Shown here: in pieces, positions 49,852 to 57,984 of the stretch
Position numbering within the stretch: position 1 is the stretch's first letter
How the letters are laid out: every line of letters begins with the position of its first letter
DNA from: Pyxidicoccus parkwaysis
GTDB taxonomy: Bacteria; Myxococcota; Myxococcia; Myxococcales; Myxococcaceae
Assembly (NCBI RefSeq): GCF_017301735.1
Contig: NZ_CP071090.1
Span: 8,360,001 to 8,424,000 of the forward strand
Length of the DNA: 64,000 bases
Direction of reading: 5' to 3'
The notes under the pieces: model-generated
What the model saw: only the letters and a program-made list of their open reading frames with translations
What the model was told of the DNA's origin: nothing
The model's database searches: none
Position numbers and translations under genes: made by a program

Positions 49852-51606
49852 ATGCGGAGCCTGGCGACGCGGAGCCTGGCGGTGGCGGTGGTGCTCCTGG
49901 CGTGCGTGGCGCATGCGGCCCGCCCCTACCGTGGCGGCGCGGTGGCCACGGCGTACCCACAGGCCAGCGCGGCGGCGCTGGAGATGCTGGAGAAGGGCGG
50001 CAACGCGACGGACGCGGCGGTGGCGGCGGCCTTCGTCGCGGCGGTGGTGGGGCCGTACCACTCGGGCATCGGCGGTGGAGGCTTCGCGCTGGTGCACGAC
50101 GGCAAGACGGGCGAGACGAAGGTGCTCGACTTCCGCGAGGTGGCGCCCAAGGCGGCCTCGCGCGACATGTACGTGAAGGACGGCAAGGTGGTGCCGGGCC
50201 TGTCCACGGATGGCCCGCTCGCGGTGGCCGTACCGGGCGCGGTGGCGGGCTACCTCCAGCTCCTCAAGGAGCACGGGAAGCTGCCTCCGTCCGTCGTGCT
50301 GGCGCCGGCCATCGCGGCGGCGAAGAAGGGCATCTGGGTGACGCCGCGCTACCTCACCATGGGGCAGGGCCGTCTGGAGTGCCTGCGAAAGGACCCGGAA
50401 GCGTCGCGCGTGTTCCTGGTGAAGAACGCGCAGGGCGAGTACGAGATGCCGCCGCTGGGGCACGTCATCAAGATGCCGGACCTGGCGCGCACGCTGGGCG
50501 GCATCGCGAAGGGCGGCGCCAAGGCCTTCTATTCGGGCCCCGTCGCCAAGGCGATTGCGGACACGGTGCAGACGGGCGGCGGCGTGCTGACGGTGGACGA
50601 CCTGGCCGCGTACAAGACGCGCCCGCGCCAGCCGCTGGAGGGCAGCTACCGCGGACACCGCATCCTCACCATGCCGCCGCCGAGCGCGGGCGGTGTGGCG
50701 GTCATTCAAGTCCTGGGCGCGCTGGAGAAGCTGCGCCCGCAGGGCATGGCCTTCAGGGACCCGGAGGCGCTGCACCTCTACGTGGAGGCGGTGCGCCGCG
50801 CGTACGTGGACCGGGCGAAGTACCTGGGTGACCCGGACTTCTCGGACGTGCCCACCGCGCGGCTGGTGTCCCCGGGCCACATCGCGGACCTGGCGGGCTC
50901 CATCGACGCGAAGAAGGCCACGGCCAGCGCCTCGCTGCTGCCGCCGGTGCCGGGCGCGCAGGGCTCCACGCTGACGGACAAGCCCGCGGTGCTCACGCCC
51001 GAGCCGGAGCGCAAGAACACCACGCACATCTCCGTCATCGACAAGGACGGCAACGCGGTGGCCATGACGACGACGGTCAACTACGGCTTCGGCTCGTGCG
51101 TGGTGGCCAAGGGCACCGGCGTGCTGCTCAACGACGAGATGGACGACTTCGCCGCGCAGCCCGGCGTGCCCAACGCGTACGGCCTCGTCACCGGCGAGCC
51201 CAACGCGATTCAGCCCGGCAAGGTGCCGCAGTCCTCCATGTCCCCCACGCTGGTGTTCTCCAAGGAGGACCCCAAGAAGGTGATGCTCGCGGTGGGCAGC
51301 CCGGGCGGCTCCACCATTCCCACCACCGTCATCCAGGTCATCAGCAACGTGGTGGACAGCGGCATGGACGTGGCGCGCGCGGTGAACGAGGGCCGCGTGC
51401 ACCACCAGTACCTGCCGGACGAGCTCTGGGTGGACAAGTGGGGCCTGGAGCCGGCCACGCTGTCCGTGCTGGAGGCGAAGGGACACAAGGTCCGCCGGGT
51501 GGACCAGTGGGGCGACGCGGAGGCGGTGTTCAGCGACCCGAAGACGGGCCTGCGCTACTCCGCCAGCGACCCGCGCAACGAGGGCGTGGCCCTGGGACAG
51601 GACTGA
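49852..51606 (+). CDS. ggt: Gamma-glutamyltransferase
   Basis: The 584-residue form starts at ATG 49852 with a signal peptide (LAVAVVLLACVAHAA). GTG 49774 is in frame with a better ribosome site (GAGGAGGGTGG) and would add 26 residues before that signal, so the start is open. Family features are clear: GGNATDAAVAAAFVAAVVGPYHSGIGGGGFAL, and the autoprocessing site KNTTHISVIDKDGNAVAMT, where T390 is the expected nucleophile of the small subunit; FGSCVV and SPGGSTIPTTVIQV follow. It hydrolyses or transfers gamma-glutamyl groups, for example from glutathione, in the periplasm. Confidence 0.95.
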   Translation: MRSLATRSLAVAVVLLACVAHAARPYRGGAVATAYPQASAAALEMLEKGGNATDAAVAAAFVAAVVGPYHSGIGGGGFALVHDGKTGETKVLDFREVAPKAASRDMYVKDGKVVPGLSTDGPLAVAVPGAVAGYLQLLKEHGKLPPSVVLAPAIAAAKKGIWVTPRYLTMGQGRLECLRKDPEASRVFLVKNAQGEYEMPPLGHVIKMPDLARTLGGIAKGGAKAFYSGPVAKAIADTVQTGGGVLTVDDLAAYKTRPRQPLEGSYRGHRILTMPPPSAGGVAVIQVLGALEKLRPQGMAFRDPEALHLYVEAVRRAYVDRAKYLGDPDFSDVPTARLVSPGHIADLAGSIDAKKATASASLLPPVPGAQGSTLTDKPAVLTPEPERKNTTHISVIDKDGNAVAMTTTVNYGFGSCVVAKGTGVLLNDEMDDFAAQPGVPNAYGLVTGEPNAIQPGKVPQSSMSPTLVFSKEDPKKVMLAVGSPGGSTIPTTVIQVISNVVDSGMDVARAVNEGRVHHQYLPDELWVDKWGLEPATLSVLEAKGHKVRRVDQWGDAEAVFSDPKTGLRYSASDPRNEGVALGQD

Positions 51607-51610
51607 CGCC

Positions 51611-52393
51611 TTGCCGGAGCCCCTCCCCATCTTCGACGCGCACCTGCACCCCGAGGGCCTGAGCGACCAGGACCTGGAGTCCATGCGCTTCTTCGGGGTG
51701 GAGCGGGCGCTGGTGGTGGCGCACCACTTCCCGGAGCCCACGTCCAAGGCGCTGCTGCGCCACTTCGATGATTTGGTGGAGCGGCAACTCCCCCGGCTGG
51801 AGCGCGTGGGCATCCGCGCCTATGCCGCGCTCGGCGTGCACCCGCGCTGCATCCCCCGGCGCGGCCTGTCCGAGGTCCTCTCCGCGCTGCCCGACTACTT
51901 CCAGGGCGGCCGCGTGGTGGCGCTGGGCGAGACGGGGCTGCACGCGGGCGGAGAGGAAGAGGAAGAGGCCTTCCTGGAGCAGCTCGCGCTGGCGCGCAGC
52001 CTCAAGCTGCGCGTGGTGGTGCACACGCCCACCGAGGACAAGGAGCGCCACACGCGGCGCATCCTCACGCTCCTGCGCCAGTCCGGCGTGCTGGCCTCGC
52101 GCGTGCTGGTGGACCATGCCAACTCGCGCACCGTGCGCACCATCCTGGAGGTGGGCCACTGGGCCGGGCTGACGCTGCACCCGGAGGCGCTCAAGGCCGA
52201 GCGCGCGGTGGCGGTGGTGAGGCGGCTCGGCAGCGAGCGGCTGGTGCTCAACTCCGACGCCGGCGACGGCGCGGGCGACATCCTCGGCCTGGCGCGCCTC
52301 GCCAACCTGCTCACCAAGGCCAGCCTCTCCGAGCGCATCGTCCGCCGCGTCGCGCGGGAGAACGCCATCCGCTTCTTCCAGGTGAGCGACTGA
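51611..52393 (+). CDS. TatD-family metal-dependent hydrolase
   Basis: The 260-residue product starts at TTG 51611, only 4 bp past the ggt stop, so the genes are likely co-transcribed. It has the amidohydrolase-like ligand order FDAHLHPEGLS, LGETGLH, VVVHTP, VLVDHAN and LNSDAGDGAGD. TatD-type enzymes are metal-dependent nucleases or phosphoesterases; the branch with this Asp/His set may differ in substrate. No signal peptide; cytoplasmic. Confidence 0.88.
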   Translation: MPEPLPIFDAHLHPEGLSDQDLESMRFFGVERALVVAHHFPEPTSKALLRHFDDLVERQLPRLERVGIRAYAALGVHPRCIPRRGLSEVLSALPDYFQGGRVVALGETGLHAGGEEEEEAFLEQLALARSLKLRVVVHTPTEDKERHTRRILTLLRQSGVLASRVLVDHANSRTVRTILEVGHWAGLTLHPEALKAERAVAVVRRLGSERLVLNSDAGDGAGDILGLARLANLLTKASLSERIVRRVARENAIRFFQVSD

Positions 52394-52582
52394 GCGGCTG
52401 AGCGGTCTCCTCCCTATCCGCTCCAAGTTCTCACAGCCGGAGAGCCGACCCGGGTGGCTCCAGCCCTGTCGGAAGAATTCTTTTCGACGAAAAGGCGCGC
52501 TCTTCGTCATTCCAGGTGGAGCACCCAGCGGAAATAGCCCCAGCCCCCACCCGTTGCCCCAGACCCTGCTCAGGGAGGGCAC

Positions 52583-54652
52583 TTGCACCTCACGCTCGTC
52601 CTCATCGTCACCCTCGCGCTCGCGGGGTGCGCCGGCCCCTCCAACCTCCAGCCCCGTGCGCAGCGCGCACTCCAGCCCTCCGCGTCCTCCCCTTCCACGA
52701 AGCCCGCGACGCTGGAGCCCGACGCGGGGCGCCAGCTCGCCACCACGCCCGAGCGCTTCCTCGCCTCCTGCGCGCGGGACATCCAGCAGGCGCGCTCGCG
52801 CGTGGAGTGGCTCGTGGCGCAGCGCGCGCCGCGCGACACGGTGTCATCCCTCACCGCGTACGACGACGCCATCGCGCTGCTGGACGACGCCGTGTCGCGC
52901 TCGGGAATCGCCTCCAACTCCCACCCGGACGCGGCCTTCCGCGAGGCGGGGCGCACGTGCGAGCAGGAGGTGGAGGCGGCGCGCACCGACATCTCGCTGG
53001 ACCAGCGCCTCTACGTCGCGCTGGCCGCGCTGAAGCTGGACGAACAGGACGCGGCCACGCGCCGCTGGGTGGCGCGGGTGCTGCGCGACTTCCGGCGTGA
53101 GGGCGTGGACCGGGACGCGGCCACGCGCCAGAAGCTGCGCGAATTGCACGAGCAGCTCACGTGGCTGGGCCAGGAGTTCGGCCGCCACATCCAGGAAGAC
53201 GTGCGGCGCGTGGACGTGGGGCCGGAGGCGCTGGAGGGCCTGCCCGAGGACTACGTGCGCGCGCACCCGCCCGGGCCGGACGGCCGCGTGCACATCACCA
53301 CCGAGACGCCGGACTACCTGCCCTTCATGGCGTACTCGCGCTCAGGCCCGGCGCGCGAGGCCCTCTGGCGCATCAACCGGCAGCGCGGCTACCCCGCGAA
53401 TCTTGAGACGCTGTCGCGCCTGCTCCAGGCCCGCTACTCGCTGGCCACGCTCCTGGGCTACCCCAACTGGGCCGCCTATGCCTCCGAGGACAAGATGGTG
53501 CGCGGGCCCCAGGCCGCCGCGGACTTCATCGAGCGGCTCTCCGACGCCGCCGCCGCGCGCGCGAAGGACGACTACGCCGCGCTGCTGGAGCGAAAGCGCA
53601 AGGACGCGCCCGGCGCCACCGAGGTGGAGCCCTGGGAGCAGGCCTTCCTCGAGGACCGCGTGCGCGCCGAGCAGTACCACTACGAGTCGCGCGAGGTGCG
53701 CGGCTACTTCGAGTACACCCGCGTGAAGCAGGGCCTCTTCGACATCACCTCGCGCCTGTTCGGCCTCACCTACCGCCGCGCGAAGGACGCGCCGGTGTGG
53801 CACCCGGACGTGGAGGCGTGGGACGTCTACGAGGGCGACACGCGCCTGGGCCGCTTCTACCTGGACATGCACCCCCGGCCCGACAAGCTCACGCACTCGT
53901 CGCAGTGGGATTTGGCCACCGGCCGCGCCGGGCGGGCGCTCCCCGAGGCCGTGCTGATGTGCAACTTTCCCCGGCCTGGCACGCACCCCGCCCTGCTCCA
54001 GCACAGCGAGGTGCGCACCTTCTTCCACGAGTTCGGCCACCTCCTGCACCACATCCTCGGCGGCCACGCGCGCTGGGCCGGGCTGTCCGGCTCGCGCACC
54101 GAGCGCGACTTCGTGGAGGCCCCCGCGCAGGTACTGGAGGAGTGGGCCTGGCGCCCCGAGTCCCTCCAGCTCTTCGCGCGCCACTTCGTCACCGGCGAGC
54201 CGCTGCCCGCGGAGACCATCGCCCGCATGCGCCGCGCGGACGCCTTCGGCAAGGGCCTGTGGCTGCGCCAGCAGCTCTTCTACGCCGCCGTCAGCCTCCA
54301 GCTCCACACGGCGGATCCGGCCGGCCTGGACACCACCACGCGCGTGAATGCGCTGCAGGAGCGCTACATGCCCTTCCGCGCCGCGAGCGACTCGTACGTC
54401 CACCTCTCCTTCACCCAGCTCGACGGCTACTACTCGTCCGCGTACTACGCGTACCTCTGGTCGCTCGTCATCGCGCGGGATTTGCTCACGCCCTTCCAGC
54501 AGCACGGGCTGATGGACCCCGCCACCGCGCGCCGCTACCGGGACACCGTGCTGGGGCCGGGCGGATCCAAGGACGCGGCCGACCTGGTGAGGGACTTCCT
54601 CGGCCGCGACTACGGCTTCGGTGCCTACACCCGCTGGCTGGACGGCGCCTGA
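52583..54652 (+). CDS. M3-family oligopeptidase, lipoprotein
   Basis: TTG 52583 follows GGGAGGG and gives 689 residues with a lipoprotein signal (LTLVLIVTLALAGC). The zinc site HEFGHLLHH lies in the C-terminal third (from 54024), and the flanking RTFFHEFGHL and DFVEAPAQVLEEW are standard for M3 peptidases (thimet oligopeptidase/oligopeptidase A type). M3 enzymes are usually cytoplasmic and act on short peptides; lipid anchoring moves this one to the envelope, as in several predatory myxobacterial peptidases. A strong hairpin follows. Confidence 0.9.
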   Translation: MHLTLVLIVTLALAGCAGPSNLQPRAQRALQPSASSPSTKPATLEPDAGRQLATTPERFLASCARDIQQARSRVEWLVAQRAPRDTVSSLTAYDDAIALLDDAVSRSGIASNSHPDAAFREAGRTCEQEVEAARTDISLDQRLYVALAALKLDEQDAATRRWVARVLRDFRREGVDRDAATRQKLRELHEQLTWLGQEFGRHIQEDVRRVDVGPEALEGLPEDYVRAHPPGPDGRVHITTETPDYLPFMAYSRSGPAREALWRINRQRGYPANLETLSRLLQARYSLATLLGYPNWAAYASEDKMVRGPQAAADFIERLSDAAAARAKDDYAALLERKRKDAPGATEVEPWEQAFLEDRVRAEQYHYESREVRGYFEYTRVKQGLFDITSRLFGLTYRRAKDAPVWHPDVEAWDVYEGDTRLGRFYLDMHPRPDKLTHSSQWDLATGRAGRALPEAVLMCNFPRPGTHPALLQHSEVRTFFHEFGHLLHHILGGHARWAGLSGSRTERDFVEAPAQVLEEWAWRPESLQLFARHFVTGEPLPAETIARMRRADAFGKGLWLRQQLFYAAVSLQLHTADPAGLDTTTRVNALQERYMPFRAASDSYVHLSFTQLDGYYSSAYYAYLWSLVIARDLLTPFQQHGLMDPATARRYRDTVLGPGGSKDAADLVRDFLGRDYGFGAYTRWLDGA

Positions 54653-54679
54653 CGCTCCACGCGAGGGGCTGTAAAAGCA

Positions 54680-54711
54680 CGGGGCCCCGCGATGTGAATC
54701 GCGGAGCCCCG
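54680..54711. terminator. Bidirectional hairpin after M3 peptidase
   Basis: CGGGGCCCCGCGAT (54680-54693) pairs with ATCGCGGAGCCCCG (54698-54711), one mismatch, 4-nt loop, between convergent genes. Confidence 0.75.
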
Positions 54712-54764
54712 AGTGTTGTGAATCCGTCAATGTCCGCCAGCTCCGCGAACGCGGAGTGCGGAGG

Positions 54765-55043
54765 TCAGTGCACCGCGGGTGCGACCGCAGACGCCTCGGG
54801 CTGCAGGGTGATGCCCTGCGCATCGGGGTCCAACCGCACCTGCACGGGCACGCCCTGGAGGCGGTACTGGGCCAGGGAATCCGCCGCGCCGTCGAGCAGA
54901 CGCTGGTACCGCTCCTCCAGCTCCACCGCGATCAGCAGCATCGTCTCGCCCGCGTCCGCGACGCCCGGGCGGTACACCTGGCACCGCTGGAACCGCGCCC
55001 AGCGACCGTTCTCCATCTTCACCAGCTCGCCGTCGTAAGCCAT
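54765..55043 (-). CDS. Small hypothetical protein
   Basis: ATG 55043 follows AGAGGAG and gives 92 residues: MAYDGELVKMENGRWARFQ, then ADAGETMLLIAVELEERYQRLLDG and VQVRLDPDAQGITLQP. It is soluble with a likely beta-rich small fold; no signal, motif or family recognised. Good ribosome site and codon use support it as real. It is convergent with the M3 peptidase gene. Confidence 0.65.
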   Translation of the reverse strand: MAYDGELVKMENGRWARFQRCQVYRPGVADAGETMLLIAVELEERYQRLLDGAADSLAQYRLQGVPVQVRLDPDAQGITLQPEASAVAPAVH

Positions 55044-55356
55044 GCGCAGCTCCTCTGCCGTAAATCCAACGGTCCCCAATGTAGGGATGAATTAACTCCG
55101 TGTCATCCCCCCTCTTGAAAATTCGTCAATCCCCTGGGAATCCAGTCGGTTACACGACTCTACCGGGGGTAGACAGGCGCCAGGTCGGCGGTGACTGCTC
55201 AAAAGTGTAAATTTTCGGACGTGTCAATGCAGTCAAGCAGCCTCCCGGGTGGGGGCTTGCGGATCAACGCGGGAGAGCTCGGGGGTCGGCCGGCGCGGCG
55301 GGGGAGGCCGGGAAGGCCGGTGGCATGTGGCGGGCCCGTCCCTTAAATTGCCCGGG
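55044..55356. other. Divergent intergenic region
   Basis: About 310 bp, locally AT-richer at 55070-55230 (for example TTGAAAATTCGTCAAT and AAAAGTGTAAATTTTC), the likely promoter area for the genes on both sides. A GC-rich leader follows to 55356. No ORF accepted. Confidence 0.4.
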
Positions 55357-55587
55357 ATGAAGTTGCCCGGGCTGTTCCGCAAAGAGCGCACCACCATCCA
55401 GGCCGCCGACGCGCAGGACCACGCGGAGCGACTGCTGGCCGAGTCCCTGCGCATGCTCGGCCAGGTGTGCAGCAAGGTCGCGGACGCCATCGAGTCGCAG
55501 CGGCTGGCCCGCCAGGGGTACTCGCACAACACATACCTGCGGCGCACGGACGTCGAGGGACAGGACGGCGGCGCGAAGAAGGAGTAG
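55357..55587 (+). CDS. Small hypothetical protein
   Basis: A 76-residue soluble protein from ATG 55357: MKLPGLFRKERTTIQAADAQ followed by a helical stretch (HAERLLAESLRMLGQVCSKVADAIESQR) and a charged tail. It starts only 10 bp before the amidohydrolase in the sense that its stop lies 10 bp upstream of GTG 55598, so they are probably one operon. No domain recognised; weak ribosome site. Confidence 0.55.
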   Translation: MKLPGLFRKERTTIQAADAQDHAERLLAESLRMLGQVCSKVADAIESQRLARQGYSHNTYLRRTDVEGQDGGAKKE

Positions 55588-55597
55588 GGCTTCTTCC

Positions 55598-56539
55598 GTG
55601 CTCCCTCCCACCGACGCTCCCGAGCCGTGCCTCGCCCACTCGCCCACGTGGCGGGACAGGGGCATCAACATGCCCATGCCCGCGCTGGCGGACGAAGAAG
55701 GTCTCCGCCTGCCCGTGGGGCTGCCCCCGGTGGTGGACGCGCACGTCCACCTGTTCCCGGACCGCGTCTTCGAGGCGGTGTGGCGCTGGTTCGACGACTA
55801 TGGCTGGCCCATCCGCTACAAGCTGCACACGCCCGAGGTGGTGTCCTTCCTGCTGTCGCGAGGAGTGAGCCGGGTGGTGGCGCTCCACTACGCCCACCGG
55901 CCGGGCATGGCGCGCGCCCTCAACGCGTACGTGGCGGAGGTCGCTCGCGCCGAGCCCCGCGTGCTGGGGCTGGCCACGGTGCTGCCCGGCGAGGAGGGGG
56001 CCGTGTCGATTCTCGAGGAGGCCTTCGCCCTGGGCCTGCGCGGCGTGAAGCTGCACTGCCATGTGCAGTGCTTCGCCCCGGACGCGCCGGAGCTGCACGA
56101 AATCTATGCCGCGTGCGCGAGGGCGGGACGGCCGCTCGTCATGCATGCCGGCCGCGAGCCTTCGAGCCCCCAGTACAAGTGCGACACGTACGCGCTCTGC
56201 GGCGCCGAGCGCGTGGAGCGCGTGCTGAAGGACCACCCCACGCTGAAGCTCTGCATCCCCCACCTGGGGGCGGACGAGTTCGACGCGTACGCGCGCCTGC
56301 TCGAGCGACACGACAACCTCTGGCTGGACACCACCATGACGGTGGCCGGCTACTTCCCCGTCCCCCTGCCCCGCGGGGCACTGCAAGTGCGGCCCGAGCG
56401 CGTCCTCTACGGAACGGACTTCCCCAACATCCCCTACGCGTGGGACCGCGAGCTCAAGACGCTGCTCGGCCTGAAGCTGGGTGACGAGGTCCTGGCTGGC
56501 GTCCTGGGTCAGAACGCACTCCGCCTGTATGGGGAATGA
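55598..56539 (+). CDS. Amidohydrolase-family (amidohydro_2-like) metal enzyme
   Basis: The 313-residue protein (GTG 55598) has the TIM-barrel amidohydrolase ligand sequence: DAHVHLFPDRVF, GVKLHCHVQCF, LVMHAGREPS, CIPHLGADE and LYGTDFPNI. This matches the amidohydro_2 family (decarboxylases and lactonases such as ACMSD). The substrate cannot be assigned. A start at ATG 55670 (MPMPALADE) is also possible. It follows a small hypothetical gene with 10 bp spacing. Confidence 0.87.
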   Translation: MLPPTDAPEPCLAHSPTWRDRGINMPMPALADEEGLRLPVGLPPVVDAHVHLFPDRVFEAVWRWFDDYGWPIRYKLHTPEVVSFLLSRGVSRVVALHYAHRPGMARALNAYVAEVARAEPRVLGLATVLPGEEGAVSILEEAFALGLRGVKLHCHVQCFAPDAPELHEIYAACARAGRPLVMHAGREPSSPQYKCDTYALCGAERVERVLKDHPTLKLCIPHLGADEFDAYARLLERHDNLWLDTTMTVAGYFPVPLPRGALQVRPERVLYGTDFPNIPYAWDRELKTLLGLKLGDEVLAGVLGQNALRLYGE

Positions 56540-56699
56540 AGAGGGAGGCGCGTTTGGCGGCGCGTGGAGCAAGCCCATTCACGTGAGTCGTTGGCTGTTG
56601 AAAAGTGGCGGGGCCCCTTCCGGAATGGAATGGGAGTTCGCATCTTCCCCCCCATAGAATTTCGCGGTTCGAGAGCCGCTGCTCCCCTGAGGCCCTGCC

Positions 56700-57077
56700 A
56701 TGTCCCACATCCTGGTCGTCGATGACGACGCGAGCCACCGCACGCTCATCTGCGATGCCCTCGAGGAGATGGGCTACCGAACGGTTCAGGCGGCCAACGG
56801 CCGCGAGGCGCTCGACCTGCTGGAGGGCGACATGCCCTCGGCGGTGTTGCTGGACCTTCGGATGCCCGTGATGAGTGGCTGGGGGCTGTTGGACGCGCTG
56901 AAGAAGATGCCTCGCGCGCGCGGCCTGCCCATCATCATCATCTCCGGCTACGGCTTCGAGTGGGAGGCCGAGCTGGTGGGCGCCGCCGGCTACATCTCCA
57001 AGCCGGTGGACCTGGACAAGGTGCGGATGACGGTGCAGCAGATCGCCGGCCCGCCGGAGATGGCGTTCGTCCACTGA
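56700..57077 (+). CDS. Single-domain response regulator (receiver only)
   Basis: The 125-residue protein is just a CheY-like receiver: acidic pocket DDD at 8-10, phospho-acceptor D52 (VLLDLRMPVMSG), the switch Ser in IIISGYG, and the KP pair in ISKPVD. There is no output domain, so it likely acts by protein contact or phosphotransfer, as for many myxobacterial receivers. No partner kinase is adjacent; the ABC genes follow 79 bp later on the same strand. Confidence 0.93.
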   Translation: MSHILVVDDDASHRTLICDALEEMGYRTVQAANGREALDLLEGDMPSAVLLDLRMPVMSGWGLLDALKKMPRARGLPIIIISGYGFEWEAELVGAAGYISKPVDLDKVRMTVQQIAGPPEMAFVH

Positions 57078-57156
57078 GTGGCGACACGCCCATCCGTCCG
57101 TTGTCCGATGGGGGCTGTACCGGAGTGCCGGGCTCGGGTGTGATGCAGGGCACTTC

Positions 57157-57984
57157 ATGTCGCCCCCCCTCCCTGATGAACTGGCCGTCGACGCCCGCGG
57201 GCTCGTCAAACGCTTCGGCAACTTCACCGCGCTCAATGGCCTGGAGCTTCAGATTCCGCGTGGCGCCTTCTACGCGTACCTGGGGCCCAACGGGGCCGGC
57301 AAGTCCACCAGCATCGCGCTGCTGACGGGCGTGTACGGCCCGGACGCGGGCACCATCCGCATGCTGGGCGTGGACGCGGTGGCGAAGCCCATGGAGGTGA
57401 AGCGGCGCGTGGGCGTGGTGCCGGAGGAGCTGAGCCTCTTCGAGCGGCTCACCGGCCGGCAGTACCTCACGTTCTGCGCGCGCATGTACGGGTTGGACGG
57501 CGACGAGGCCGCGTCTCGCGCCACGGAATTGCTGGAGCTGACGGAGCTCACGTACAAGGCCGGCGCGCTGGTGGCGGAGTACTCCAAGGGCATGCGGCGG
57601 AGGCTGGCCATCGCCGCGGCGCTCATCCATGCACCGGAATTGGTGCTGCTGGACGAGCCCTTCGAGGGCATCGACGTGCTGGCGGCGGGCGTCATCCGCG
57701 ACCTCTTGCGCGAGCTGAGCCGGCGCGGGGTGACGCTGCTGCTCACCACGCATGTGCTGGAGATCGCGGAGCGGCTGGCCACGCACGCGGGCATCCTCCG
57801 GGGCGGGCGGATGCTGGACCAGGGGCCGGTGGGGACGCTGCTGGAGCGCTACGACTGTCCCTCGCTGGAGGCGGTGTTCGAGAAGCTCATCGCCGTGCCG
57901 GCCTCGCGCAACGCGCGCCTGTCCTTCTACGGGGACGCGCCCGAGGCCGCGCCCGTCGCGGTGCCTCGCCGGGAGTCCGCATGA
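57157..57984 (+). CDS. ABC transporter ATP-binding protein
   Basis: The 275-residue protein has Walker A GPNGAGKST, Q-loop region GVVPEELSLFERLTG, a signature reading YSKGMRRRLAIA, Walker B LVLLDEPFEGID and the H-loop TTHVLEIAE. It is the ATPase of an ABC-2-type exporter with the permease encoded next (4-bp overlap, ATGA at 57981). The GDP-type signature (SKGM instead of SGGQ) is common in ABC-2 exporters. Substrate unknown. Confidence 0.93.
   Translation: MSPPLPDELAVDARGLVKRFGNFTALNGLELQIPRGAFYAYLGPNGAGKSTSIALLTGVYGPDAGTIRMLGVDAVAKPMEVKRRVGVVPEELSLFERLTGRQYLTFCARMYGLDGDEAASRATELLELTELTYKAGALVAEYSKGMRRRLAIAAALIHAPELVLLDEPFEGIDVLAAGVIRDLLRELSRRGVTLLLTTHVLEIAERLATHAGILRGGRMLDQGPVGTLLERYDCPSLEAVFEKLIAVPASRNARLSFYGDAPEAAPVAVPRRESA

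Noticed and set aside
49678-51813. 711-residue ORF antisense to ggt
   Set aside because: His/Arg-rich shadow; gamma-glutamyltransferase motifs are on the plus strand.
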